Assembly: GCF_032062135.1 (NCBI RefSeq)
Contig: NC_092859.1
Coordinates: forward strand, 43,788,952 to 43,852,951
DNA: 64,000 nt
Origin: Pyxicephalus adspersus
Lineage: Eukaryota; Chordata; Amphibia; Anura; Pyxicephalidae
Direction: 5' to 3'
In this document: in pieces, positions 34,746 to 47,319 of the stretch
Numbering within the stretch: position 1 is the first letter of the stretch
Layout: the number at the start of each line of letters is the position of its first letter
Notes under the pieces: model-generated
Databases searched by the model: none
Told to the model about the DNA's origin: nothing
The model's input: the letters and a program-made list of their open reading frames with translations, nothing else
Made by a program: the position numbers and the translations under genes

Positions 34746-36330
34746 TTATTCTCCTTTTCCTTCAGAAACCCTCACCCTACTTTCTAGCTACCATACTATC
34801 CTCCTTCTCCCATATGTTTCCAAGCATCTCAAGTGCCTAGTCTATAAAAGATTCACCGACTATCTGAACATCAACTCTCTACTCCTGGGATATGTAACAT
34901 TTGTCTTTCCAATGTGGCAGTCAAGAAAGAGTCCTCCCCCTCAAATTAAAAAAAACGTATTGAAAAAAAAAACAATAACCAGCTGCATTTACCACTCTAA
35001 TGTGCCTAGGGGCAACTAATAGGACCGCAGAGCAGATAACACCTTACAAAAACCACCAGTAGGGAGTATTTAGTAGGGAGTGGAGAATTAGAAAGTAGAT
35101 ACAAGAAAATATCACACTAATGTTAAGCCTCATTCAGTCTCATTCAGCAATCCAGATGAGTTTAGCCCTCCTGATGATTTCCCCTTCTTACTAGGTACTG
35201 GGTTCATTATTGTCCTTTTGCCACGTAAGATGATTTAAAAAATGCATCTACACATTTTCTTTTTCCACAAGGAATACAAAATATTACTTTTTCTCATCTC
35301 ACACTCTGAAAAGTAATAGAAACATCATATTTTAACAGCTACAATGCCAATGCACAATGCCAATACAATTTTCAACCTGAACTTGACAAAGTTTCATTGA
35401 AAGCACCTACATGGGATGGAGATTGGATTCACAATATTAATGACAATGCCTAGAATGCAGCACATTTTGGAACAATCACTTCTAATGCAGAGTACTAAGG
35501 AAAAAAGGTATTAAAAAATCATTTGGGGGGATTTTGTTTGTAACTTCATACACATAGAGCCGTTTTAGTGGCTGTGAATTATCTAAAAGGCTAAACTTTG
35601 GATTCTCAGTTGAGTTCTGCAGTCTACAATGTCCTTGTGTTTTAAATTGTGTATTTGTCTTCTTGAAATGTCAGTTGTTTTAGGTGATCTTTACTTAGGA
35701 ATCTTAATGCTGCTGTTTAGATTCAACCAAAATATTGATTATTCTGTTGGGTTCACCAAGCAACAAATATTGTCAATATTCAATCAAAATTCTGCTGCGG
35801 AGATAGAGATAGGACATTTTTTAGAGCTGTTGGGATTGGGGAGCTCGTGCTATTGTAGTTGAAAGAAACTACTGCAGGCAGAGTCTATGTAAGACAGGGG
35901 CTATAGTATTGTAGAACTGTTTGTAAAGCATCATGTTCATTGATTTCGGCTATCACTCATTGGACTAGATTATTTGGAACTGGAGCATTGAGCAGCACTG
36001 ACGGTGGTCTGTACTTTACATAGCCCACTACTTTAGCTACATCGCCTTCTGCTGTTACTGTAACTTACTTCTTTATTGTTTTACTTGTCAGAGTTACAGT
36101 GTCATCATTGGGGAAAATTTTTACTTACATTTTTTATAGTTATATTTCTAGTTACAGAGTTTGTAGAGTTTTCAAAGGGGACTTATTTATTTAGTGTGTC
36201 ACAGCAACTTTGTGTCACACAAATATAAGGTAAGTGGTTCATAGCAGTAAATTGAAAACTTTGTATCTCTTCAATGTTCCCTCAATAAGCCTCTTCCCAT
36301 CATGGTACACATTTCATCCTTTTTTTTTTA
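34746..36330. other. No recognisable gene
   Basis: The open stretch 35629-35862 (+) has no recognisable motif. The rest is AT-rich without repeats I can name. Confidence 0.35.
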
Positions 36331-36334
36331 ATCA

Positions 36335-36530
36335 GCACAATGTTTCTCGGACATTTAATGGTTTTCCCGTGCCATTACGGGGCATTTTTTGCTGTTGTAA
36401 TTTTTTGGATATTTCAAGAAACCAGAACAAATCACCAGATTTTTTTTCTTCATTGACTTCAATAGTGTGTGGATTCGGAATGTTCAGAATCTAGAAGTTT
36501 TGCACCTGTCCAGCTGATTGAACGGGGACA
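36335..36530. repeat. Faint hAT-family relic
   Basis: CATTGACTTCAATAGTGTG followed by GATTCGGAATGTTCAGAATC matches the CATTAACTTCAATGGTGTTT...AATTCGG portion of the element at 20393-21522. Ends are lost. Confidence 0.35.
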
Positions 36531-37614
36531 AATTCTAGCCACACAGATGACTTCAGATTTCAAAACTAAGAACAGAGTCAGCTTTCTAATTGATTTTGAT
36601 ACATAAAGAAGACTATTTTTTGCAAGCAGTAAAAATCAATAGTGTTTAATGAGCTGTTTCATGAGTGCATTAGACAGGTAAAAGAAAGTAATATAGCCTA
36701 GAAAAATTCTCAGAGCTTCACATACTGAAGACAAGACTTTAATCATATCTGTCTTCAGGAGTGCTTAAACATTAAACATTTTTTTTCATGTAACAGACTA
36801 TGGGGCTGGCCCACTTTTTTATCAATCTGTTGCTTTGTTGTTTCTTTAAAGGATGAAATAGTTAAATGGACTAAGTGAATTTAATCAGACATTGATTTGT
36901 ACTACTTTGCAATTTAAGAGCAGAGAAGGAGAATCCCTCTCTACATAATTTTCTGCCAATTCTTTTTCATGTAAACCTTTTTATCGTGTTTGTTGAGGTA
37001 ATTATGGATATATAGATTTGTAAAGTTGAGGTAATAGGATGAGCTTGGGCTAGAGCAGAGTGGCTTGTTAATGTTTTATGATATGAAATAAAATGATAGT
37101 ATAAATTATTTTCTTGGATTCCAAATCCTGTATTTCGTAAAGTTTTATCAAATATCAAATCTGCACAATATTGGCACACATTGCACACAAGATTTTCCAA
37201 GTTGTTCTAGTAGTTCTACTTTAATGAGAAGCTAAATCAGGGTTGCTAATCAAGGGGAGTAAAAAACTCCCAGCCTGATTAGGATTAAAGCTCTACTCTG
37301 GATCCAGGGCTAGGGCTTGTTCAGTCTGGGACTTCAGTGAGACCTAAGCCTGTGTGGAGAACATAGCATTGCTCAGCTTACCTAGGCAGCATTAGGCTGT
37401 TCCAGGTCAATTAAAAATAGAAACTTTGGTGTAGTTAGTTGCCAGATTAGCAAGGACTTCTTTTGTTGTATGTTTTTTTTTTTTGTCTCTCTTTGGATAC
37501 CTGTAAATAACATGTTGTAAATAAACATACACACGTTTCACATGCAAAAACTGTATTATATTGTGTCTTATTAGTACAATGTGCTCATATAGGGATCTTA
37601 GCTGAGCTAACTCC
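36531..37614. other. No recognisable feature
   Basis: No gene or clear repeat recognised. Confidence 0.4.
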
Positions 37615-37632
37615 ATATATATATATATATAT
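37615..37632. repeat. (TA)9 microsatellite
   Basis: Uninterrupted short TA tract. Confidence 0.9.
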
Positions 37633-37899
37633 CAGTTTATTATCACATAGTTATGCATGTCCTTTTTTGAACCATAATGACAGCTAAAATCAATTATTTA
37701 ATTTGATTATTAAAAGGTTTGCAAAGGTTTACCCTTCTACCTTTTGGAATATTGGGGCAAACATTATGCACACAAAATCAAAACACATAGGTTCCAAACA
37801 AGCGTAATTATGGGACAGTTTCCAGACCTAAAACATCTTTAATAAAAATCTATTTCTGACCATAAATAGTGAATTTAAATTAAATCAGAGCTGCACTGA

Positions 37900-38815
37900 C
37901 TTTGCTCTACACAGACCCATGGGACGAGAAAAAGAAGTGTCAATGGGCCTGCAAGAAAAAAAAACCTTTACAGTGCAAATGCCACAAAACAACCTGCCTA
38001 TAATATGCCAAAAATCATCTGGAGCCTCCAAAAGTCTTTACAGTGATGAGAGCAAAGGAGAATGGTATGGTCACAACCATAAATTCTTTGTTTGCAGAGT
38101 ATGCAACATCCCTACTGTGAAGCATGAAGATGGATCCGGTGTGAGAAAGCTATGTGTGGGATGCAATTAGTGCTTCCAACATGACAATGATAAAAAACAC
38201 AAAAAAGTATGTTCTTTTAGTGGCTACAATTGAGAAAAGGTTCTGAAATGGCCATTATAGTCTTCTGACTTCAGTATTATTGTACCACTTTGGGAAGATC
38301 TCAGACATGCCGTTCATATAAGACAGACCAACAATTTACAAAACCTGGAGCCTTTTTGGCAAGTAGAATGGGCAGCTTTAAGACTTAAAAACTCAAGGGC
38401 CTCAGTCACAATTATTACAAAGGAATGCATGCCAACATTTATGCTAATTCATATTAAGAACTAAGGGTATGCAATCTTTTGAAACGGAGCTATCTTAATA
38501 TTTTCCTACTGCAATGTTTTGTTTAATGATTGCGCTATTTTGTGATGTCCTATAAGGTCGTTTGGATCTTAATAAATGTAGTTTTGTGTGATGTTTTCAT
38601 TGAAGAATGGTATGAATCTTACCCAATAAAGCAAAGGGTGGCTACTTTTCAAAATCTAAAATCTCAATCATATTCTCTTGGGTTTAACATTTCTTGTTTG
38701 AATTAAAATTCCTTGTGTGTTTCTTCATTGTTTTGATGTCTACAATGTAGAAGAAAAATACAAATAAAGAAAAAAATGTCGAATGAGGTGTGTTTTGGCT
38801 TGTACTGTATATATT
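37900..38815 (+). mobile_element. Ancient Tc1-like element relic
   Basis: It contains a decayed transposase (38020-38460). Near the right end GAATGAGGTGTGTTTTGGC and TTGTACTGTA (about 38780-38810) match the common Tc1 terminus GAATGAGAAGGTGTGTCC...TGGTACTGTA. The left terminus could not be found. It is much older than the 12.6-14.0 kb copy. Confidence 0.65.
38020..38460 (+). pseudogene. Tc1-like transposase relic
   Basis: Catalytic-core remnants occur in the right order. SDESKGEWYGHN (first catalytic Asp region) is followed by IPTVKHEDGSG (normally IPTVKHGGGS), then QHDNDKKHKK (normally QQDNDPKHT), then WPL and SSDFS...PLWEDLRHAVHIRQ (normally SPDLNPIENLWEDLK...). Stops lie after about 38170 and within the DFS block. 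A deletion of about 40 residues joins the SV/WGC region to QHDND. Thus it holds roughly the middle and C-terminal catalytic domain without the DNA-binding domain, and cannot encode an enzyme. The substituted Asn-Pro of the third catalytic motif is a further break. Family call is firm; subfamily is not. Confidence 0.8.
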
Positions 38816-40120
38816 TTGTCTGATCATTTAGCTTTAAACAGTTTCTTCAGTTCATTGCATGAAAGATTGCAGCCATATATCTTTTCATTTGATTGTTCAA
38901 TCTCCTTCAGATATAATGACAACTGCATTAAGGTAGCCTGTCTCCTTGACACCTTTAAATGGAAAATAGATTGTATAGCCAGAATGTAACATGTATAGGT
39001 CAGCTTTGGTAGGTCAGAGCAGATAATACTTTAAACAATTAAAAACAAATGAAAAATTTGGGAGATTTATTAACCAAACTGAAGGTATTCACATCAGGTA
39101 TCAAAGAACTGCCTTGGGCACATTGTGTTGGATCAGCTATACATGTGTCATCAGATATGAAAAGTGGTCAGGATGAGAAACTAGCTAAATAAATCAGAAA
39201 GATATCAAAGAAGAGATACAAGGTAGCCTAAGTGCTAGTGAATGAGATCAGTAAGAAAGGTCAATTGAAGAGAAAGAGGAGCAAAGGACAATGCAGAATC
39301 TATAAATAAAAAATGCAATCTGGCAGCTAACTAGAACTTCTCTTGCCCTCTTTTCACCTTTTTAAACCTTTTGTTAAATCTTAGTGCTGTTGATCTCATG
39401 CAGCCCTTTGTGGTTAATTCATGTATGTATGCGTTCTAGTGATAGCTTCATGGCATTTCTAAGGATGGGTTAACTGATGGTGACAACAGTGCCCCATGCA
39501 TTTGAAATGAGTGTAGAAATTGGCACTTGTATTCTCCACTTAGGCTAACGCGATAGGGTGGCAATAGATGAGCACCACTGGGAGATAGGGCCATTGGAAT
39601 AGCAAGATGAGCATTGTCACCTAGTTTCAGTAAGACCTTAATGGCAGAAATAACAGATTTTATTTCAATAAAAATTTGCAGATTAAAAAAGAATTTAAAA
39701 TAAGTTTTGACACAGCATTCACATACTAAAGATTATAATATTATATTGATTATTATACACATGCACATGTCTGACAGCCCTGAACTTGTTGTGTGTGTGC
39801 ATGCACACCATTGGCGCAGTATGCATTTCTGTGAGCAACCTGATTGCTGTTTCTTTTCTTGGGTACCCTCCTCCTACCATAGCACTTTGTGATGCTTTTG
39901 TCTTGCAACTTCCATATACAGCCATGTGCATGCTTACACATTGAAATGTGCAAAAGAAAAATCACAGTTGGCATCCTTTACATTTTGTATTAGTTCTTTG
40001 TTTGTACTAGTATTGAAAAACAAATAAAATATAGTTGTATTCTTTTGTATGTAGTATTTTCCTTTTAAAATAAAGTGGCAGTCTAAACAAGCTTAATTCA
40101 AAGCCAAAGTTATCAATAAG
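38816..40120. other. No recognisable gene or repeat
   Basis: Overlapping open stretches near 39707-39974 on both strands carry no known motif. Confidence 0.35.
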
Positions 40121-40129
40121 CAATGCTGC

Positions 40130-40600
40130 TCTGACCTATGACCTTACCCATCGCAGAGAAGACTTTTATATGAATTATTGAACAAACCTTTTCTGAAGTC
40201 TTGTTTTGCTTTTAACAGGCGTCAATAGAGAAAATTCTTTTTGCCTAGATTATGCACTTTAATAATCTAGCGAAGGTGACTTTTAGCCAGAGCAAGTGTA
40301 CTGATATTAAAAAGAGTAGGTTGAACAAGATTATTTTCTTAAGTCCTGCCAAGTTTGCCAATAGCCTGATCAAGCTCTGAAGAAAGATCTGATAGCTGAG
40401 AAACTGAAAAAGTTCATAAATCAAAACTTGAGGAGCAACCCCGACCCGGCATTACCGCTCAGATGCCAAGTTCCATCTGCATCTGACATTCTGTTTTGTC
40501 AAAGTTTCAGGCAGCTGAGAGAAGGAGCTTTAGCACTGAATGCTCTGATGAACCATAATATGTACTGAGCTGCTTTGCTAGAAATTCCATGATTAAAACA
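40130..40600. promoter_or_regulatory. Possible conserved non-coding block
   Basis: Repeat-free, with moderate GC in an AT-rich setting (for example CCCCGACCCGGCATTACCGC at 40439) and factor-like words such as TGACCTATGACCTTACC (nuclear-receptor-like direct halves), TTATGCACTTTAATAATC and CAGCTG. There is no sustained reading frame. Conservation is suspected only from appearance. Confidence 0.3.
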
Positions 40601-42080
40601 TTTTGGAGTCCTAGTTTTTAACCATTTATATGCCCTGTTCAATCTGGACATTAAACCTACAGGTAGAATATTTCAGAGGAATGTAACTTGTTTTTCCTTA
40701 ATGCCTACAATCTATAGTATGTAGATGTAAATTAGGTAAAATGTGTCTCTAACCAAAGCTTTTGGAAGTAGTGGGGAAGAATAGGAACTCCTGTAAAGTT
40801 TAATTGCCTTCTGGGACTCTCCAACACAACCTATCCAGAACTAAAAATAAAACAGGTCTGCTATACCCTTTTCTTTCTACCTTTTCCTTGGCATTATATT
40901 GTATGTGTTTCCTAGATTTACCCAACACTTTTTGAATTGCACATCTGTTACGTTATTTATGCTGTTTCAATCTGTCACTGGCATTTTCTTCCTTCTGGAG
41001 GACTTGACAGCAAATGACATACATTTGGCCCCACTCTTTTACCAATTTCCATATCTGCTGCTGAGCAGAGCTTAATAGTTTGTTACATAGTGAGAAAATG
41101 TCAGGCTTCATATTTGAACCATAAAACTACGTTCTGAATTTGCACTTATTCTGAGTTACCAATGGAGTGATGCCTAAAGTATTTTTCTCATCTATTAGAT
41201 ATGGTCACAGCTTCATATTAGTACATAACTGCAAACAATTTTGGACTTTCCAACCTTATACAATAGCATAAAGGGCACCTGTAAAATTAAAACAAACTAT
41301 ATGCACGAGGATGGGGAGGATCTCTGATGCCTTCACAATTGAACTGGAAATGAACAGTGACTCAAATTACATTGTGTAACCCAAATGTTAAATTTAATAA
41401 CTAATTTACAAATGTATACGCTATTGTGGGAACTATACAAAACCAAATATTTGAATTGTTTAGAGATAATATGACAATATGACAATGATAAAATGATAAA
41501 ATGACAACCAAACGTAACAGCCAGCAGTGGGCCCCTGTACAGAACCTTTGTGGCTGAGGAGGGTACAGGGCTGCATACTTTGCACCTCCCTTTATAAGCC
41601 CCTGACTGAAATGGCTTTATGTTACCCAAGAGAACACTCAAACCTCCCATTTCTGAAAAATAATGCAGACTAAGTTGTAATGGTCTCACCTGAGTTTTAA
41701 GTCAATCAATGCAGACCCAACACAGGTGCTAATATACAGAGCAGTAGAGGAAATTATAATGGAAGTATTTATGCACATCCACATATATTTGAATTTGTGA
41801 AATGAGTAATGGTGATCAAAGACACGATGTCTCACTTAAATGTGAAATAAAATCAGTTGTTTACAAATGTATTCAATTATATTTAAACTTAGTGGAAATT
41901 GGTGTTGTGTTACCCAAATGTTCCTAATTGCATACTTCTTTTCGAATTTTAAGGGTGTTATGTGAACAACATTGCCTTAAATTACCTTTTTGTCACCCAA
42001 ATACAGAATCCAATTTCACGGTGTCCAATTTTATTGGAACTAACTATACACACTCTATAAATAGAATAGTCCATATAGAG
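40601..42080. other. No recognisable gene
   Basis: The 118-codon minus-strand stretch at 41333-41689 has no known motif. A small ATGACAAT/ATGATAAA tandem lies near 41465-41505. Confidence 0.35.
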
Positions 42081-42084
42081 AACT

Positions 42085-42545
42085 CTCTTCCCAACAAATT
42101 ACTTTAAGATCGTTACAAAGAACAAGAGGACCCTCTTTGTGTCTGGTAGAAAAGAAGTTTAAGCTCCGGATAAGGAAGAAATTCTTCACTGTAAGGTCTG
42201 TGAAAATGTAGAATCAGCTCCCTCAGGAAGTAGTTTCAGCAACTACTATAGATTGCTTTTACGAGAAAAATGGATGATTTCTAGAGGCACAGAACATAAC
42301 TGGGCATTAAGGCTTTAAAGTAAAGATAACAGGCTGTTGATCCAGGGAACATCCCATTGCCTCATGGAATCAGGAAGGAATTTTGTTCCCCTGTTGCAGC
42401 CAATTGTACCAGGGTTTTTTTTTACCTTCCTCTGGACCAACTATGTCTTATAGGGTTCCAAAGGGAAATATGTTTATTTCCCTAGTGGTTGAACTTGATT
42501 GACTTACGTCTTTTTTCGACCTGATTTACTATGTGACTATGTATC
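42085..42545 (+). repeat. Amphibian interspersed repeat (probably LINE- or other retroelement-derived)
   Basis: An ordered series of words is familiar from frog genomes: GAAAAGAAGTTTAAGCTCCG, AAGAAATTCTTCACTGTAAG, TTGATCCAGGGAACATCCCA, CTCATGGAATCAGGAAGGAA, TTACCTTCCTCTGGACCAAC, GGTTGAACTTGATTGACTTA and a final CTATGTGACTATGTAT. The class is uncertain and no reading frame persists. Confidence 0.6.
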
Positions 42546-43983
42546 ATCCATATGTAGTATTTTTGAAATGTAGGGCAGTGAAATGAAAACATTGACCAAA
42601 TAAGCATGGAGCCATTCAAAAGTAGAATCAATTCCCCTGTCCACAAATTTACAAACTGTGAAAATGAGAAAAGATACAGACCAAGATGTAATGATCACAC
42701 CTGAGTTTGAAGCCTGAACTTAATAAACACCACTGCTAGTCCTAACATAGATGCTACTACATAAAGCAATCGGAGAACTGTACAGCTGAACTAAGTTTGT
42801 ACAGAAAAACTAGGTGGGTGACAAACAACAATGTTATGGCAAAAAGACAGCAGAAAGAGGACGTCTGGCCCAAGCCATTACAGGAAAGATATTGATTGTC
42901 AATATTTATGACTACAGGGAATTAAGCCCAGCCCCAGACACATAATTAGGTGTAAGTGGGAGGTAGCTAGAGCTGGGCCAGTTGAAAGGAAAAGGTGCCC
43001 GCTGGGCAAACCGGTAGGCATTGCATCCCAGGATGGTAAAAAATATTAAGAATGTGTTGTTAAACCATGTTCAATAGTCAGTGCTTTGTAGCCTTGCCCA
43101 CTTCATAATGCTAACAGTGGAGCATGCTATCTTATCCTTTCATTGGGCTGTACTTCTTTATGGAAATATGTAAATGGAGCAAAAGAAGAGAGATGTACAA
43201 TAAGTAGCATAATAGTAACATCAAACAAACTTGACTCCAAATCTAGTGTGACTGTTATAGGCACAGCTATTAGGCTAAAAACACAGAGTGACTTTGCACT
43301 GGAGTTCTAGAAAAAGGATAAGCCGTTTAGAGTACTGCTTTAGCAAAATGTACATTTGTAGACGTTCTTTATAACATAGCAGTTCTTTTCTTTTTTAGCT
43401 CGAGTCTATATTAAAAGAAATGTAAATAAATATGATATTCTGTTATTTGATAGTTGTATTTATCTAGTGAACAATGTACTAAATTGTCAGAAGATCCAAT
43501 AGAAGAACAGATAGCTGTTGTTCTATAAAGGTCCCCACTTTTTTATATTTTGACTGCTTTCATAAAACAGATGCAAGCTAACTGAAATGTTTTTTATCGC
43601 AACCTGTAACAAATACACATAAAATAGGATGCTTTTAGGATAATTTGTCTTTGACAAAAAAATAACGTGGCTGGTATTTGTTGGCCAAGGACAACAACAA
43701 GCTATTAGATATACAAAGACACACACACTAACAAAATGTTCCCATTTCTTCAACAACTACTTTGAAATAATATGTTTCATTTAAGGTAATAGCAGCATTA
43801 GTTGTGTGGTTTAGGTAAGGTTGGATAATGTTTCCTTGCAAACATTTTTAGTAATGCTTCAAAAACATTGGGAAGGTCAGCATGGCATCAAATGGATTTC
43901 ACAAACCTGGGGGATGTATGCGCATGCCCAAACACAAGCTTCAGTGATATAGTAATGTTAGTTCATCGCTCTCCAGAGATCTC
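42546..43983. other. No recognisable feature
   Basis: No gene or named repeat recognised; one 77-codon minus-strand stretch at 43523-43756 is unremarkable. Confidence 0.4.
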
Positions 43984-44160
43984 CTCAAGAATAGTGTTGG
44001 TCGAATAGCTCACTATTCCATTCGGCAGCTATTCGCTCGAATGTAGCAAAATTATTCGGGTGGTCGAATTTCAAAGTCGAATACCATTAAAGTCAATGGG
44101 AGGAAAAATTTGTGTTTTTTTCAGCACTGTGTAGAGCTTCTACAGCCTCCAAACAGATGT

Positions 44161-44230
44161 AAAAAGATACATTATAAAAGGATACATAAAAAGATACATT
44201 ATAAAAAGATACATTGTAAAAAGATACATA
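44161..44230. repeat. Tandem repeat of AAAAAGATACATTAT
   Basis: About four imperfect units, 15-17 bp each, inside the hAT element. Confidence 0.85.
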
Positions 44231-44298
44231 ACACTATTACATACCCCTGTACTTCACATGAAGATTAAAGAGCACCTGTCACATCAATTTTAGGCTAA

Positions 44299-44709
44299 AG
44301 CTAGGTACACACTTCCAATAATTATTGTTAGAAAATGAACGATTACGACCGATCAACGATTATGCATGATTATACTTGAACAATCATATTGTGCACAATT
44401 CTGTACATGCTGTAACAATATGATCGTTCAAATATAATCCACCAACAGTGTCCACACACTAGATACAATCGTTTGAACGATGCAGGGAGGGACATGTAAA
44501 GGAGAAAGTGTACAGCAGAAACATGCACGATCACTGAACGACCGTACACGATAGATAGTGAAAGATCGTCGGCCAATCAGATCCACCGTTGCGGTCATTC
44601 ATTTCCAACGACGATCCTCGTTCGTCGGCGTCCTTGGTCACTTTTTTTTGGCCAATCGGTTGTTCATCGGTCGTTTCTAACGATAATTATTGGACGTGTG
44701 TATGCAGCT
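44299..44709. mobile_element. AGCTRCGTACACAC-family MITE, copy 4 (411 bp), nested in the hAT element
   Basis: The left end AGCTAGGTACACACTTCCAA and the right end (inverse AGCTGCATACACACGTCCAA) are inverted repeats. Its right third is nearly identical to 33305-33428, including the downstream TCTACACGGACTG. Confidence 0.8.
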
Positions 44710-45230
44710 TTAGTCTACACGGACTGCATTCCCATAGTAAAATTCTGCTGATTGCTCTGCTCCCTGATTGGCTGAAGAAAGGGAAACCCTGATGATGCTT
44801 GAGCTGTCATCAGGGTTTCCTATTTCTCAGCCAATCACAGAGCAGTAGAGGTATGAATGGAGATAATATCTCCATTCAACCTCTATTACCCTTGTATTGC
44901 CTGCGGTTACAGCTATATGAAGGCACCTGCTTTCAATTAGCTGTGACCGCAAAGTTACCACGGTCCAGGAATCCCACAATGACATTCAATGATTCATAAT
45001 GTCATTGTCGGATAACCTGTAAAAAATGAAAAAGAACAAGTAAAATAAAAAACACTTACGAAATAAATAGTTTAAGAGAAAAAAAAAATTGTTTTTTTTT
45101 TTTTTTTCCTCCCGAATTTTTGCTCTGTTGAATCCCGTGTTTTTCGGGTCGGGTCTACCCAAATTCGAACAGCCATATTCGGGTCGAATATAGGGACAAC
45201 CCGAATTCGAACATCAACACTACTCAAGAA

Positions 45231-46230
45231 TATAGGAAACCCTATGGGCATAGCTTGTATGTATGTTGGAAATCTATCTTACTGAATCCCTCTATATGTT
45301 ATCAAAGCACTGTGTGACTTGTTTTGTCAGCCTCAAAAATCATGTTGTCATGTTAATAAAGAGAGACTGTCATCCTGCCCATGTAGGGCAAAATAACTGT
45401 ATCTCTACAAATGCACCTCACCCGGTTATAGTGACTTTACCAACTCCCCTCCATTCATTACAGCCAACAACACAAATTGATGCCTTTGGAGGGGACGAAT
45501 GTGGGATTTTCTGCACTGCGACTGTGTTTGAACCTAGCATCCAATCACTAAGCCCAGTCACTGTCAAATGAATCATGGACATTGGCCTCAGTTGGAAGAT
45601 GGCGATGAAGAAAACTAATTATTATACATTCTATTTATTTTACTATTGATTTGGGTTTTATTATATGCTTTATCTAATGGATGACTGGTTCACTTATTAG
45701 AGTGGTTTGAGGGGACGTTGGTACGGTCAGTGTCTATTCTAGATATTCTAGGAATTTGTGTTTGTGATGGTGGCTTTTATCATCCAGCCTTGGCTGAGTG
45801 GGTTGGGATAATAATAAGAATTATGGCTTCATTAGTTGTAGTAAATTTGGATGTTATGTCATGTTGATTCTATAATGTTAATTTAATGTAACAAGAACAA
45901 TATATCTTCTTGGGGCCTCATATGGTATCTGTTCAGAATTTCAGCTTAAATGGGCCTCACTCGGGGCTAGTAATCCGACCTTCTGCTCATGCCATTGGAT
46001 CGCCACACATGTGTGCTTTGCTTTACTCTGTCTCTTAATCCTTTACTTTGTAAATTTTATTCTAATAAATTCTCTAGATCATCTCACTGTAGACAGAGGT
46101 ATTGTTTTGCCATATCAATGGGGATGATATTTTAGTACAGTTAGCCTATAAATATGATACTAGTACTGTGGGCACCTAATGAAGGATCATTATATATTGT
46201 GTTCCAGAAGAAAGGGGAACACTGCATCCC
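45231..46230. other. No recognisable gene
   Basis: The 102-codon open stretch at 45263-45571 (+) has no recognisable domain or splice context. Confidence 0.35.
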
Positions 46231-46497
46231 TTAGGGTTTATTCACACTGGCAGTGAGATTGTTATGCGTTTTTCGCTTCCTCATGCTAGGAATTACTTTT
46301 GTTTGGGGATATTCCACTGTAGCAGCCCCTATTGGAAATGAATAGTGGCTAAATACTAGTATTGCTCACTGCTGTAAGCTGTCAAACAAGCAGATGTTTT
46401 TTTGAGCCAGCACTGGTTTGAACAGCTGGCAAGGTGCCAGCCAAGAGGAGCCACACAAAACTGTGTAATCAAATGGCAGATGTAAACCTACCCTTAG
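46231..46497. mobile_element. MITE with TTAGGGT...TTCACACTGGCA termini
   Basis: The left end TTAGGGTTTATTCACACTGG and the reverse complement of the right end CTAAGGGTAGGTTTACATCT resemble one another with small gaps. The interior has GTTATGCGTTTTTCGC and GGAAATGAATAGTGGC words typical of a frog repeat. Target duplication is not clear. Confidence 0.5.
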
Positions 46498-46561
46498 TTT
46501 AACTATTTTAAACATTACCCTAGAAATAGTTGATGGGGGTTGTCCTAGAGTTGAACTAAAG

Positions 46562-46887
46562 CAGGGGTCCCCATCCCTTGATCCACGGCCAACCAGTGGG
46601 CTGCGAGCATCTGACAGTTGGGCTGCAAGAGCACGGAGACCAATGGTGGTCCACGTCTCTGGCCAGTGCACCCCCCCAACGGGGTCAGGATAAGGACTCT
46701 GCTTGGGGGGCGCACTGGCCAGTGCTGCGGACCACTGCTCCAGTACGCATCGCAGGCTTAGGCTGGTGGGCGGCTCGTGTCTCTGGATAGTGAGTGGGTG
46801 GGTTCCTAGAATCATGACGTCACGCATGCGCGGCTCGAAGTCCGTGCATTTAGTGGTCCACAAGCTCCAAAAGGTTGGGGACCACTG
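46562..46887. mobile_element. hAT (Charlie-like) MITE, CAGGGGTCCCCA termini, 8-bp duplication
   Basis: The left end CAGGGGTCCCCATCCCTTGA and right end AAGGTTGGGGACCACTG are the classic inverted termini of Charlie-type hAT elements. The flanks AACTAAAG (46554-46561) and AAATAAAG (46888-46895) agree at 7 of 8 bases. At 326 bp it is non-autonomous. It is GC-richer than its surroundings, so long spurious frames cross it (for example 46366-46863 on -). Confidence 0.85.
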
Positions 46888-46895
46888 AAATAAAG

Positions 46896-47315
46896 GATAA
46901 GTAAACCTAAAACCAGAAAAAGAATATATTCAAGCTTACTAGTTCTTAGATGTGGTGGTCCACAAGCAGACAGACTTGTATTTCTGCCTGACAACTATTA
47001 CCTCCATTTTTTTTAAAATAGCAACTAAGGAACAGGGCAAATACTATTTGCAGAATCCTCTGGTGAAAATGAAGGGAAAAGGATTATGCTGCAATATAAT
47101 ATTATTATTGTAATGTTGCAGTTGTATATGCTTTAATACTAATATTGTTTCAAAATGACAATAAAAATGAAGAAGTTTGGATGCAAAGTCTACCACAGTT
47201 TCATAAACTGGCTCCCATACACCCAGATATGAATGTGCACATATAGTTAAATGATGGCCTGCACCATGTTGTAGGTTTAATTTAGTAATTAAACATTTTT
47301 AATGAAACATTTACA
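46896..47315. other. No recognisable feature
   Basis: Nothing recognised. Confidence 0.4.
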
Positions 47316-47319
47316 TTTC

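Larger units (their letters stand above)
43992..45222. mobile_element. hAT-type element with perfect 8-bp target duplication, copy 2 (1231 bp)
   Basis: It starts TAGTGTTGGTCGAATAGC and ends GAACATCAACACTA. CTCAAGAA is perfectly duplicated at 43984-43991 and 45223-45230. The termini carry TTCGAATT/CGGGTCG words, as in the 20393-21522 copy. The interior holds a 17-bp tandem (44161-44230), a complete AGCTRCGTACACAC MITE (44299-44709) and a right half shared with 34345-34740. There is no transposase, so it is non-autonomous. The exact duplication suggests this insertion is younger than copy 1. Confidence 0.9.

Noticed and set aside
41333..41689. 118-codon minus-strand frame
   Set aside because: No recognisable motif, no splice or start context, ordinary AT-rich surroundings; consistent with chance.
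46366..46863. 165-codon open frame on the minus strand, longest in the window
   Set aside because: It runs across the end of one MITE and most of the CAGGGGTCCCC hAT element; no protein motif, and its length is explained by GC-rich repeat sequence.
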